From Halovenus rubra (GTDB lineage Archaea > Halobacteriota > Halobacteria > Halobacteriales > Haloarculaceae), in contig NZ_JAODIY010000013.1 of assembly GCF_026586665.1 (NCBI RefSeq), forward strand, positions 248,001-312,000: DNA of 64,000 bases, read 5' to 3'. Position numbers and translations under genes: made by a program. The stretch's first letter is position 1. Each line of letters opens with the position of its first letter. Below, one piece after another: positions 31,685 to 40,249 of the stretch. The notes under the pieces were generated by a model. The model made no database searches, was not told where the DNA came from, and saw only the letters and a list, made by a program, of their open reading frames with translations.

Positions 31685-32302
31685 ATGTACGAACTTGGTT
31701 CAGACTTCGAGAGTGCGACCGTCGAGCCTGGCACAAATCTGCTCGTTTCGGGGCCAGCTATCAATGGGAAGCGCCGGCTGGCGTTTGAGTCACTCGCCCA
31801 AGGCGCGAACAACGGCGAAGGCTCGGTCATTATCACGACACGTGATAGTTCCAATCGTGTTACCACCGATTATCACTCACTTGTTGACGAGCCTAGTGAC
31901 GCTCACATTGGTATCGTGGACTGCGTTACACAGCACCAAGGCCGTTCCGTCTCCGATACCAGTATCGTGAAGCATGCTTCCTCACCCACAGACATGACCG
32001 GTATCGGAATCAAGTTTTCTGAGTTCCTCGAAGAATTCTACAGTGACCGTGGTATCACGAAAAACCGGATCGTGATGGATTCTCTGTCGACCCTGTTGAT
32101 GTACTCTGATGTACAGACCGTCTTCCGGTTCATGCACGTTCTGACCAGTCGCATCGAGGATGCTGACGCTATTGGGCTTGTGATTATCGATTCGACGGCA
32201 CACGACGCCGAGGATATAAACACGCTGAAACAATTGTTCGATGGCATTGTTGATGTCGATGAGGCTGGCGACGTGACACTACAGTTATCAAGAACCGCCT
32301 GA
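31685..32302 (+). CDS. RecA/KaiC-superfamily-like ATPase domain protein
   Basis: A 205-residue protein similar in layout to the haloarchaeal KaiC-like single-domain proteins. It has an N-terminal strand and P-loop-like segment (LLVSGPAINGKRRLAFESLA, with a GPxxxGK core), an arginine-rich strand (SVIITTRDSS) and RIVMDSLSTLLMYSD in the Walker B position, then a C-terminal strand VTLQLSRT. It probably binds ATP or has lost ATPase activity; such proteins often accompany chemotaxis or signalling genes. ATG 31685 was chosen because upstream codons read as basic leader sequence. Confidence 0.65.
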   Translation: MYELGSDFESATVEPGTNLLVSGPAINGKRRLAFESLAQGANNGEGSVIITTRDSSNRVTTDYHSLVDEPSDAHIGIVDCVTQHQGRSVSDTSIVKHASSPTDMTGIGIKFSEFLEEFYSDRGITKNRIVMDSLSTLLMYSDVQTVFRFMHVLTSRIEDADAIGLVIIDSTAHDAEDINTLKQLFDGIVDVDEAGDVTLQLSRTA

Positions 32303-32379
32303 TAGCGATGTAAAGCGTCAGCAGTCACCCCATCACAAAGACAGACACTGCTTTGTACAGTCGGCCACCTACTAGACGT

Positions 32380-32799
32380 ATGCGTGTTGAGACAGCGTCC
32401 GACATTCGGACTTTACTGGAAGTTGAGACAATCGCCGTTGTCGGCTGTTCGTCGACGCCGGGGAAAGAGGCACACGAGATTCCAAAGCATATGTTAGAAA
32501 AGGGGTACACAATTATCCCGGTCAATCCGTTTGCGGACAGGATTCTCGGCCGGGAGGCCGCCGACAGTCTCGGCGAGGTAGCTGAGGAAATTGAGATGGT
32601 GAACGTGTTCCGGCCCAGCGAGGAAGTGCCCGAAATCGTCGACGATGTCCTGAATCGGCACACCACCCGTGGTGATATCGAATCGCTTTGGCTCCAACTT
32701 GGAATCCGTGACGATGACGCGACTGAGCGGGCAGTCACGGCTGGTATCGATGTGGTGCAGGACCGGTGTCTTAAAGTCGAACAGCAACGTCTTTTATAA
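32380..32799 (+). CDS. CoA-binding domain protein (YccU-like)
   Basis: A 139-residue Rossmann protein of the CoA_binding_2 family, with TIAVVGCSSTPGKEAHEIPK at about 15-34, YTIIPVNPFADRILGREA next, and LWLQLGIRDDDATERAVTAG followed by VVQDRCLKVE. These proteins bind CoA or a related nucleotide; the precise role is unknown. The C-terminal Cys within DRCLK is conserved in the family. It begins at ATG 32380, which fits the family start. Confidence 0.85.
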   Translation: MRVETASDIRTLLEVETIAVVGCSSTPGKEAHEIPKHMLEKGYTIIPVNPFADRILGREAADSLGEVAEEIEMVNVFRPSEEVPEIVDDVLNRHTTRGDIESLWLQLGIRDDDATERAVTAGIDVVQDRCLKVEQQRLL

Positions 32800-32886
32800 A
32801 TGACTTCGGGGTCAAGCCCCGTGACATCCGTCCCGTCTGTGAAACTGACCCGACACCACTATGCGAGCGGTGGTCGTGCTCTTTGT

Positions 32887-33423
32887 ATGGTCACAGTCGG
32901 AGAGAAGGCACCGGATTTCGTCGCACCAGCGCTAATCGACGGTGAGGGAACAGCAGTCGAACTGTTCAAACAAATTCGAACTCACGAAGCGACCGTTTTG
33001 TACTTTTATCCAGCGGATTTCGTTCCAGAGTGTACGGCGGAACTCCTCGCTGTTCAACAGGCTGGGTGGGCAGACGAGGATGAGATAGCGGTCATCGCTC
33101 TGTCAGGAGATAGTTTATTTAGCCATGCCGCCTACGCTGCGGAGTTCGAGCTAACATTCACGCTTGTCTCAGACTTTCACGCGAGCGTCGCAGAAAGCTA
33201 CGACCTCCGTATGGAGAAATGGGAGGGGCATATCCAGATCCCGCTCCGAGCGAGCGTGGTTATCGGGAGCGACTGGGAGGTGCGCGCAGTCGAACCGGCC
33301 AAGGAGCCACTGGCACGGACGACACCCGCACCAATCGAGCGCGCAGGTGAGGTGCTCCGCTCAGAAGGGCTGGATGTAACTCAGCCGACGGTCGACTACG
33401 CAGACTGCCCGGATGTTCCGTGA
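32887..33423 (+). CDS. Redoxin-domain (peroxiredoxin-like) protein
   Basis: A 178-residue thioredoxin-fold protein with Cys49 in FVPECTAELLAVQ. Unlike the two peroxiredoxins in the left part of the window it has no second Cys five residues later; a later Cys occurs near the C-terminus (YADCPDVP). It is probably a 1-Cys-type or atypical peroxidase. ATG 32887 gives the expected MVTVGEKAPDFVAP family start; an in-frame start at 32800 would add 29 unlikely residues. It is 40 bp upstream of aroD and may be cotranscribed. Confidence 0.75.
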   Translation: MVTVGEKAPDFVAPALIDGEGTAVELFKQIRTHEATVLYFYPADFVPECTAELLAVQQAGWADEDEIAVIALSGDSLFSHAAYAAEFELTFTLVSDFHASVAESYDLRMEKWEGHIQIPLRASVVIGSDWEVRAVEPAKEPLARTTPAPIERAGEVLRSEGLDVTQPTVDYADCPDVP

Positions 33424-33462
33424 ACCACCTGCTTTTTGCTCGTGGTCATAGTATCGGGGGAC

Positions 33463-34131
33463 ATGGACTTCTCGGAGTTCGTGCTTATGGCGAGTACGAC
33501 CCGCCTCAACGAGATAGAGCGTGCAAAACAGTACGCCGATGCAGTAGAGTTTCGTCTCGACCTCGCCGACGCCGGCGTCGACGCACTCGATGTCTCTCTC
33601 CCATTGCCAGTTCTGGTCACGAACCGAGTCAAAGGCGAGGGTGGAGAAGCCGCGCCAACGACGGATCGGCTCGATAGATTGTGTCGTGCGGTCAAACAAC
33701 CGACTGTCAAGGCGGTGGACATCGAACTCTCGACGCTCACCGACGGGGATGGCGAGCGGGTCGTCGACCAGGCGCGAGAACATGATGTCACAGTCGTTGT
33801 CTCGACACATGATTTCGAAGAGACACCGAACCGAGACCGTCTGCTCTCGTTGCTCACACAGGCCGACGAGCTAGGTGACGTGGCGAAACTCGCTGTCACA
33901 GCCAAAAACAGGCGTGACGCTCTCACTCTCCTTTCCGTGACAGAAGAAACAACACGGAACGGACGGACCGTCGCGACGATGGCAATGGGAGAGGCAGGGC
34001 GACACTCGCGGGTCGTCGCCCCACTATACGGTTCACGGATTGGGTATGCACCACTGAGCGGTGAACATGCCACTGCACCAGGGCAGTACGACCTCGAAAC
34101 ATTCCGGCAGCTGTATGAATCGCTTCGGTAG
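33463..34131 (+). CDS. aroD: 3-dehydroquinate dehydratase, type I
   Basis: A 222-residue TIM-barrel enzyme that converts 3-dehydroquinate to 3-dehydroshikimate in aromatic amino acid synthesis. The substrate-binding start EFRLDLADAG, the catalytic His116 in VVSTHDFEETP and the Schiff-base Lys142 in DVAKLAVTAK are all visible, as is the C-terminal SRIGYAPL segment. The type II dehydroquinate synthase lies 500 bp away on the other strand, so two consecutive pathway steps are neighbours. ATG 33463 was chosen from family length. Confidence 0.93.
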   Translation: MDFSEFVLMASTTRLNEIERAKQYADAVEFRLDLADAGVDALDVSLPLPVLVTNRVKGEGGEAAPTTDRLDRLCRAVKQPTVKAVDIELSTLTDGDGERVVDQAREHDVTVVVSTHDFEETPNRDRLLSLLTQADELGDVAKLAVTAKNRRDALTLLSVTEETTRNGRTVATMAMGEAGRHSRVVAPLYGSRIGYAPLSGEHATAPGQYDLETFRQLYESLR

Positions 34132-34201
34132 AACGGTTGACAGATATACGACACGACGTGGGAAGGAAGATACATATTCCTCAGACTCGAACGTTCAGAT
34201 A

Positions 34202-34633
34202 GTGAGTGATTCAGCGTCAGAGCACAGTCACCCGCGAAAGCGGTCGTGGCTGGCTCTACTGTTGACGATTCTGGTTCCGGGACTCGGACACGTCTACTTG
34301 CGTCTGTGGCTCCGGTCAGCTCTCTGGTTTGCTCTGTATATTACTGCTACCTCGTTTGTCCTGCCCAGCGATGCAGTACCCGACGGTTTCTCTGTTGATG
34401 CATTCGTCACTGCAAGCGAGGCAGTTGCGTTGCAGGAAGGGCTGCTCATACTTGGTATTTCAGCGGTCTGTCTCATCGACGTCTATATGATGACGAATTA
34501 CATCAACAGGCGTGCAAGACGGGCAAGCGGTGAGGCCCAGGCGGTCTGTCCACATTGTGGAAAAGAAATCGACGAGGAACTCAATTTCTGTCACTGGTGT
34601 ACAACGGAACTCGACGAGCCATCCGAGACGTGA
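34202..34633 (+). CDS. Membrane protein with C-terminal zinc ribbon
   Basis: A 143-residue protein starting at GTG 34202. Two to three membrane helices (WLALLLTILVPGLGHVYLRL, LWFALYITATSFVLP, LLILGISAVCLIDVYMM) are followed by a double-CxxC ribbon (VCPHCGKEIDEELNFCHWCT). The combination occurs in several haloarchaeal membrane proteins of unknown function. It abuts the convergent dehydroquinate synthase gene with no spacer. Confidence 0.65.
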   Translation: MSDSASEHSHPRKRSWLALLLTILVPGLGHVYLRLWLRSALWFALYITATSFVLPSDAVPDGFSVDAFVTASEAVALQEGLLILGISAVCLIDVYMMTNYINRRARRASGEAQAVCPHCGKEIDEELNFCHWCTTELDEPSET

Positions 34634-35800
34634 TTACTTTTCGATAATGCTTTCTTCGACTGCCTCGCCGAAGTGCCGTGCCGTCTCCTCGTAGTAGAGA
34701 CCAACTTCGTCACCCTCCTCAATCTCTGTTATCGCGGTTCGCCCATCCGGTGTGTTTACTTTTATTGTCTCAGCGTTCTGTAGGAGTGTCTCAACACGGT
34801 CGCCGTCAGCGGTTTCGGCCTGGATACGGAACATCGGTCGTTTCTCGATTTTTGCCCGACCGATGATTGCCTCCCGGGTATTACCGCCAGTATCCGTAAT
34901 CAGAACCGAGTCGCCGCTTGAAAGCTCAGAGAGATAGTTTGTTCCCCCGTCCGGCCCCCGAATGTAAGCGTGGACAGCACCAGCGTTCACACGGAATGGC
35001 CGAGAGTCGACATACGGTGAATCAGCCGTCTCGGCGTGGACAAAGAAGAGCCCACGGGACATCGAGCCGACAAGCATCCCCTCGTCGTCGTCCATTAGCG
35101 AGCCAGTATCGATACAGACACGGTCAGCGGAGCCGGTCTCCTCGATTGCTGTGACCTCAGCCCACTGAAGAGAAAGCTGTTCGCGGTCAACTTTATCAGC
35201 AATCTCGACCGTTTGCCGAATCTCGCTTGGGTCGTCAGTATCCAGCAAGACAGCGTCAGCTCCGTTCTCAAGCGTTTCAAACGCAGTCTGTGCCTCCTGT
35301 GCTGTTGTCACTCCAGCAATGAGTGTGGTCTCCTCGCCGATGCGTGCAATCAGGTTTTCGAGTGGGATAATCTGCCAGTCTTCGCCGACAACAAGTGTGT
35401 ACTCGCCATCGCGAGCAACCTCCTCGGCGAATGCTTCGTACTCTTCGTCGAAGATTCGGACGTAGCCTCCGGTGGCAGCGTTATCATCCCGACGAAGCGC
35501 AGATAGGTCGGCCGACCCAGAGAGGTCTGGCGGGAGGTCAACAGTACCGTCGCCTTCAGTGTGCTTGCCGACGAGAATTGCGTCGGCATCGGACTGTTCA
35601 GGTTCAGCTTCCATCACGTGAACGTCGTCCCCAGCAAAGGCTGCAATGTTGACCGAACCCAGTGATCGGACGCGGTCAACATCAGCTTCGTCGACAATAA
35701 CCCAGTCGATGCCAGCTTCGAGCCCGGCAGTGATACGTCGTTTTCGTTGTTCCCAGTCACCAACCGTGTCGTCTGCTTTCAGCCAGACGGATCGTGTCAT
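34634..35800 (-). CDS. aroB': 3-dehydroquinate synthase, type II
   Basis: A 388-residue archaeal dehydroquinate synthase II (MJ1249 family). It makes 3-dehydroquinate from 2-amino-3,7-dideoxy-D-threo-hept-6-ulosonate using NAD, replacing the bacterial AroB route. Diagnostic segments are SVWLKADDTVGDWEQRK at the N-terminus, DDDEGMLVGSMSRGLFFVHA and SRPFRVNAGAVHAYIRGPDG in the middle, and a beta-rich C-terminal domain. Length matches the family. It converges on the zinc-ribbon membrane protein with stops touching. Confidence 0.93.
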   Translation of the reverse strand: MTRSVWLKADDTVGDWEQRKRRITAGLEAGIDWVIVDEADVDRVRSLGSVNIAAFAGDDVHVMEAEPEQSDADAILVGKHTEGDGTVDLPPDLSGSADLSALRRDDNAATGGYVRIFDEEYEAFAEEVARDGEYTLVVGEDWQIIPLENLIARIGEETTLIAGVTTAQEAQTAFETLENGADAVLLDTDDPSEIRQTVEIADKVDREQLSLQWAEVTAIEETGSADRVCIDTGSLMDDDEGMLVGSMSRGLFFVHAETADSPYVDSRPFRVNAGAVHAYIRGPDGGTNYLSELSSGDSVLITDTGGNTREAIIGRAKIEKRPMFRIQAETADGDRVETLLQNAETIKVNTPDGRTAITEIEEGDEVGLYYEETARHFGEAVEESIIEK

Positions 35801-35888
35801 GTGCGTAGGCTTGTAGGCGGGGGGCTTGAACGTGGCGGAAAACCAACTCTCGATGTGAGTCCTGATTTACTGTCGCGACTAGACCAGG

Positions 35889-36035
35889 CTACTGCTGTTC
35901 GAGGGCTTCCTGGACAACTGCGCCGGGTGTTTCGTACCCTTCCAGAACAGCCAACTGGTCGATATCTACCAACAACTCGCGGGGGAGCTCTACCTCAACC
36001 GCAACGAGTTCCTCTTCGGTCTCGTCTGGGACCAT
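35889..36035 (-). CDS. Small ribbon-helix-helix-like protein
   Basis: A 48-residue protein. LVAVEVELPRELLVDIDQLA, then VLEGYETPGAVVQEALEQQ, gives one strand and two helices in the CopG/Arc style. It could be a DNA-binding dimer. ATG 36035 was chosen because upstream codons are basic and include no further ribbon sequence. It is transcribed divergently from the gene at 36158. Confidence 0.55.
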   Translation of the reverse strand: MVPDETEEELVAVEVELPRELLVDIDQLAVLEGYETPGAVVQEALEQQ

Positions 36036-36157
36036 GTCGGCAAGGTGGAGATGGATTCGTATAAGTATGCGTCGGACAGCCGGCAGACGCATGCCAAAGA
36101 GGTGCATGAAACACGGATACCGTACAGGTTTAACACGGCAGAAGTCGTAGTTACTGT

Positions 36158-36499
36158 ATGTTGCTCGTGCGTGGCAAAGCAAGTGGGACAGAGCTGACCG
36201 GGACAATCTACGAGAAAGGAGAGGAGCCACCACAGTATAGCGGCAGTCCCGACGATGATGCTCCGTATGTTTGGGTCTGTGACGAGTTCTACGAAGTTGA
36301 CAGCGGTGGGAGTACACAAGTCATCGGCGACCGAGAAATCCAGATTGCCTTCGAGACACCAATGCCACGAGGGTTCAAATCACGCAACCAAGCACTCGAA
36401 CGCGCCAAAGAGCACGTCAGAACGCAGTTTGCCCGGCTCGGTGTCGATCCAGAGGCAGTCGTTATCACCGTTCTTGATGCTGAGGAAGTAGACGACTAA
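36158..36499 (+). CDS. Conserved-looking haloarchaeal protein of unknown function
   Basis: A 113-residue acidic protein: a beta-rich N-terminal half (LLVRGKASGTELTGTIYEKG, APYVWVCDEFYEVD) and a helical middle (ALERAKEHVRTQFARLGVDP) followed by VVITVLDAEEV. The even mix of structure suggests a folded single domain. I do not recognise a catalytic motif. It probably forms a divergent pair with the small ribbon-helix-helix protein. Confidence 0.6.
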   Translation: MLLVRGKASGTELTGTIYEKGEEPPQYSGSPDDDAPYVWVCDEFYEVDSGGSTQVIGDREIQIAFETPMPRGFKSRNQALERAKEHVRTQFARLGVDPEAVVITVLDAEEVDD

Positions 36500-36535
36500 G
36501 CTCCAACGTGGATGGAAAAAGCCCAGTGAGACAGT

Positions 36536-37201
36536 TCATGCGTCGAGAAACGCAGTGACAAGTTTTCTTTCAGCAGCGTTGAGCCGTTGTGATGTTGCAG
36601 ACGCTGAGATGCCAAGTTGCTCCGCAACAGCACTCAGGTCAGCACGGCGCGGCGTCTCGTAGTAGCCAAGTTCCCAAGCACACTCCATCGCGTCCCGCTG
36701 TTTGTCAGTAACTGTGCTGACATCAATTTCAGCCGTCGAGGAGCCGTCACTTCCCTCGACGAGCCAGTCGACAGAGACGGTCGACCCAGTAGCACGGAGG
36801 TCACTGATAACATCCCGGAGGACATCACGGCGGGCCAGAGACAGGACAACAACAATTGCGCCAGAGCGGACTGTTTTGATTTGTGGGATACAGTCGTGTT
36901 GTTCGAAAACCGGGCAGATACAATGATTTGATACGGCAGACCTGAGATACAGACGGTCGCGGCCAGTCTCCGGGTCGAACGATAGCTCTGTGTGACATTC
37001 GACACAGCGACTCCCGGTTTCAGCACTCTCATCTGGCTGTCCCGATTTGAGACGGTGGGTCAGATCAGTTGCCTCACTACCGGTGTCAACAACGGCACAG
37101 CTCGACTCTGGATGGGGCTCGATTACGAGTTGGGCACGCAGTACCGGTCCGGAGAGCCCGCTCTCAGCAGGTTCTTCTGGGTTCGGGTTTGAATGTACCA
37201 T
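36536..37201 (-). CDS. HTH_10-type regulator (Bat-like)
   Basis: A 221-residue regulator. The C-terminal 60 residues form the HTH_10 domain typical of haloarchaeal bacterio-opsin-activator-like proteins: TDKQRDAMECAWELGYYETP followed by ADLSAVAEQLGISASATSQR. The N-terminal two thirds include a Cys pair (RCVECHTELSFD) and several more cysteines (CICPVFEQHDC), so a metal or redox sensor may be present. The usual PAS/GAF domains are absent. The target is unknown. Confidence 0.8.
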   Translation of the reverse strand: MVHSNPNPEEPAESGLSGPVLRAQLVIEPHPESSCAVVDTGSEATDLTHRLKSGQPDESAETGSRCVECHTELSFDPETGRDRLYLRSAVSNHCICPVFEQHDCIPQIKTVRSGAIVVVLSLARRDVLRDVISDLRATGSTVSVDWLVEGSDGSSTAEIDVSTVTDKQRDAMECAWELGYYETPRRADLSAVAEQLGISASATSQRLNAAERKLVTAFLDA

Positions 37202-37433
37202 CTCATATAACTGTTCAAGTACGTATCAGATAAAGCCAGAGGCCAACTCCAACGGTTCGGGAACCGATGGTTTTGCCCTCAGCGACCGTTTGGCTAGGAC
37301 TCAGGCGACAGCAGACAAAATAGTGCGACCGGTCGGCTCGTTGTACATAGAGAGTCTGAGAGTCGTATGGAAATCGAAGCTGTCCGTGACAACGAAACGA
37401 GTTGCGTCTCGAATTACCAGATTCTACAGCGGT

Positions 37434-38057
37434 TTACCACTGAGGAAGAACGCTCGCTCGCTGAGTTGTCGGGTCAAGGTAGACGACGATTTCGCCTTGG
37501 TCAGTCTCTCCATGGCCGACCCAGACACTCAGTTGTCGCTGGACGCTAATATTCGATGGGGCGTATCCTGCCTCCTCGATAGCCTCCTCGATGAGTCGCG
37601 TAGCGTGGTCGTTTTCTTCGACAGTGACATCAGGCTCGGGCAAACGGACGGTAAGTACCGGACACGTCGAGTGACGAACCAGCCGCTCAGTCACGCTGCC
37701 AATCAGCTGTCTCGTCACACCAGAGCGTCCATGCGTCCCTGCGACGATGACATCTGCACCAATTTCGGTTGCATAGTCAAGAATTGTCTCCGCCGGGCTT
37801 CCGTCTTCAATGGCAGTTTCACAGTCGACGCTGTGGCTGTTGGCCATCTCTTTGACCGCCTCGACAGCCTTTTTTCCCTGAGTGTCCAGCGAGTCACGGG
37901 CGATTCCGGCGTCTGCAAGCGGACCGGTAAGTTTCGTGTCGACAACGTGTATCGTATGTACTGCCGCGTCGTGCTTTGTTGCAAGCTCAATTGCATGCAT
38001 GGCGACGTGAGCGGTGCCTGTGCTTCCGTCAGTTGGGACGAGGATTCGGTCGTACAT
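37434..38057 (-). CDS. Universal stress protein with C-terminal extension
   Basis: A 207-residue UspA-type protein. Residues 1-140 form the ATP-binding Usp fold (RILVPTDGSTGTAHVAM, GADVIVAGTHGRSGVTR and IGSVTERLVRHSTCPVLTV). The nucleotide motif G-x2-G-x9-G-S/T is present, so ATP binding is likely. About 65 residues follow (ATRLIEEAIEEAGYAPSNIS onwards) and look like a small alpha/beta domain. Stand-alone Usps are about 140-150 residues. Confidence 0.85.
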   Translation of the reverse strand: MYDRILVPTDGSTGTAHVAMHAIELATKHDAAVHTIHVVDTKLTGPLADAGIARDSLDTQGKKAVEAVKEMANSHSVDCETAIEDGSPAETILDYATEIGADVIVAGTHGRSGVTRQLIGSVTERLVRHSTCPVLTVRLPEPDVTVEENDHATRLIEEAIEEAGYAPSNISVQRQLSVWVGHGETDQGEIVVYLDPTTQRASVLPQW

Positions 38058-38180
38058 AGATAAGTATTCACAGAGACGTTACAAAAATGAGTTCGCCACT
38101 TACCAGCTAGTGGGAACAAGAGACTCGATACTGCCGCCCGCAGTACCAGAAGTTCCCGTCTTCTGAGAATGGGGCAGATG

Positions 38181-38188
38181 TTATATAC
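38181..38188 (+). promoter_or_regulatory. TATA box of the htr gene
   Basis: TTATATAC lies 27-34 bp upstream of ATG 38215, consistent with a leaderless transcript. Confidence 0.6.
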
Positions 38189-38214
38189 CCACATTTATCA
38201 TAAATGAGAATATA

Positions 38215-39927
38215 ATGAAGTCATCAATTCCTCACGCTGCCGAGACACGGTCAAATCAGTCACTCAAGCAGCGGTACGAAGAAGTTCTCTGGTGGACAAT
38301 GGACCAACTTGGCGTGCTTGAGTCGGTACAGCGAAAAGTCGTCACAGCAGTCTTCTTACAGTTTTTCTCGACAGTTGCAATCTTTGTAATTCCGTTTGTT
38401 TTCTCGGGGACAGCCTGGTATGTCCTTTCAGGATTGTTGTTTCTCGGAGCCTTTGTTGCGATGAGTAATACACTGCTTATCGTGCGACGAGACTTTACCG
38501 AGCCTGTTCTCGAAATTGAGAATGCTGCAGACTCAATTGCACAGGGTGACCTCGACGTGACAATTGAGTCGTCGGCACAAAAAGACGAGATCGGAAACCT
38601 GACAAACGCGTTCGTTGGGATGCAGGAGTATCTAGTCACTGTGTCTGGGCAGGCGGATGCACTCGCTCGCCAGGAGTTCGACGACCCAGCATTGGATGAA
38701 GACGTGCCCGGTGAGTTCGGCGAGTCACTGGGTGAAATGGCCGAGAGTCTGGAGGCATATACGACGGAACTTGAAGAGATGACCGCACAGCTAGAACAAC
38801 GGTCACAGCGTCTTGAGTCACTTGTTGACGCGTTTAGCGACGCGGCTGCACGCGCTCGTGATGGAGACCTGACAGCAACAATCGACAGCGCAGAACTGGA
38901 CCTACAAGACGAGCAGTATATCCAACTGGTAGAGACATATAACGGCCTCCTCAACACGCTCGGCGACACAATCGATGAAGTACAGACGTTCGCCGACGAT
39001 GTTACGGCTGCAAGCAGCGATGCAACAGAGCAGATGGACGAAATCGATACCGCCAGCAGTCAGGTAACACGCTCCATAGAGGAGATTTCGACAGGCGCAG
39101 CCAGACAGACAGAGGACCTGCAAGCAGTCGCTTCGGAAATGAACACGCTTTCAGCAACTGTCGAAGAGATAGCCGCGTCAGCCGACGAGGCTGCCAAGAC
39201 GGCCGGTCAAGCAGCTGAACGGAGCCACGAGGGGCGGGAATCAGCTAAAGAGGCAATTGAGGAACTTGACCAACTCGAAGCAGGTATTAGCCAGACCGCG
39301 ACTGCCGTCGAAGAGTTGGTCGACCAGATTGCCGAGATTGACGAGATTGTCTCGTTTATCGATGAGGTCGCCGAGCAGACCAACTTGCTTGCACTCAACG
39401 CTGGTATCGAAGCTGCCCGTGCTGGTAAGACAGGAGATGGGTTTGCTGTCGTCGCAGACGAAGTCAAAACGCTCGCCGAGGAAACACGTGACTCTGCTGC
39501 TGAAATCCAACAACGCATTGAGGCTGTCCAGTCTGCCTCTACTGAGACTGTCAACGATGTCCAGCACATGGAACAGCAGGTTTCCGGCAGTGTCGATACA
39601 ATCGAGACAACGTTGCACAACTTTGACGATATCGTCGAAGAAGTCAATACGGTCAACACGACAATTCAGGAAATCAGCAACGCGACTGACGACCAGGCCA
39701 AGACGACACAAGAGGTCGTCAAGATGGTAGATGATGTCGCCAGCGTCAGCGAAGAGACAACCAGTGAGGCAGAAAGCGTCGCCACTGCAGCAGCACAACA
39801 GACCACGACGATCTCGGATATGACCGGGAACATCCGACAACTCTCCGGACAGACAACTGACCTCCAAGCGCTGTTAAAGACGTTCACCGTGGAGTCGGAG
39901 AAGGAGGCTCAGCTGGTAACGCCGTGA
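38215..39927 (+). CDS. HtrI-like methyl-accepting transducer without a sensor domain
   Basis: A 570-residue transducer. Two membrane helices lie at about 42-65 and 67-90 (VVTAVFLQFFSTVAIFVIPF, then WYVLSGLLFLGAFVAMSNTL) with only a very short loop between, so there is no extracellular sensor. Then come HAMP domains (EPVLEIENAADSIAQGDLDV and a second near residue 215) and the MCP signalling hairpin (FIDEVAEQTNLLALNAGIEA, then [14 protein letters not shown]). This is the topology of HtrI or short HtrII, which rely on a sensory rhodopsin, or of MpcT, which responds to membrane potential. No opsin gene is in the window. Confidence 0.9.
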   Translation: MKSSIPHAAETRSNQSLKQRYEEVLWWTMDQLGVLESVQRKVVTAVFLQFFSTVAIFVIPFVFSGTAWYVLSGLLFLGAFVAMSNTLLIVRRDFTEPVLEIENAADSIAQGDLDVTIESSAQKDEIGNLTNAFVGMQEYLVTVSGQADALARQEFDDPALDEDVPGEFGESLGEMAESLEAYTTELEEMTAQLEQRSQRLESLVDAFSDAAARARDGDLTATIDSAELDLQDEQYIQLVETYNGLLNTLGDTIDEVQTFADDVTAASSDATEQMDEIDTASSQVTRSIEEISTGAARQTEDLQAVASEMNTLSATVEEIAASADEAAKTAGQAAERSHEGRESAKEAIEELDQLEAGISQTATAVEELVDQIAEIDEIVSFIDEVAEQTNLLALNAGIEAARAGKTGDGFAVVADEVKTLAEETRDSAAEIQQRIEAVQSASTETVNDVQHMEQQVSGSVDTIETTLHNFDDIVEEVNTVNTTIQEISNATDDQAKTTQEVVKMVDDVASVSEETTSEAESVATAAAQQTTTISDMTGNIRQLSGQTTDLQALLKTFTVESEKEAQLVTP

Positions 39928-40249
39928 CTCTGGGATTTGTGTGACACCCTCCGTTTTAGGCTAATCTCGCTGTATCCCGACTAACCAATCCAAGATACTG
40001 TTCGCCAGTCGGGACAACACAGCCGATCACAGCCTATCTCTCGGGTGGAAAATATCTCATACTGGTCCTGAACCGTTTCTGTGTACCACGCCTCCGGGTG
40101 GTCGGGCGACACCGGTGCTGGCATAGTCTGTCTGTGGGCTGTTGTTGTCCCCGAACGTTGTGTTTCCCCATCGACCATGTGGGGGAGTTGGTCGCTCCAT
40201 CTGGTTTAAACGATGGCAATTACACATGCTCTGTGAGAGAAGCACGCAA
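39928..40249. other. Gap with no convincing gene
   Basis: No full gene is seen. On the minus strand 40178-39981 a 65-codon frame contains MPAPVSPDHPEAWYTETVQD followed by QYEIFSTREIG, which looks protein-like and may be a decayed small gene; it is not recognised. Confidence 0.4.

Noticed and set aside
37367-37549. 60-codon plus-strand frame starting MEIEAVRDNE
   Set aside because: The start looks protein-like, but the second half is antisense to the Usp gene and Arg-rich. Not supported enough to call.
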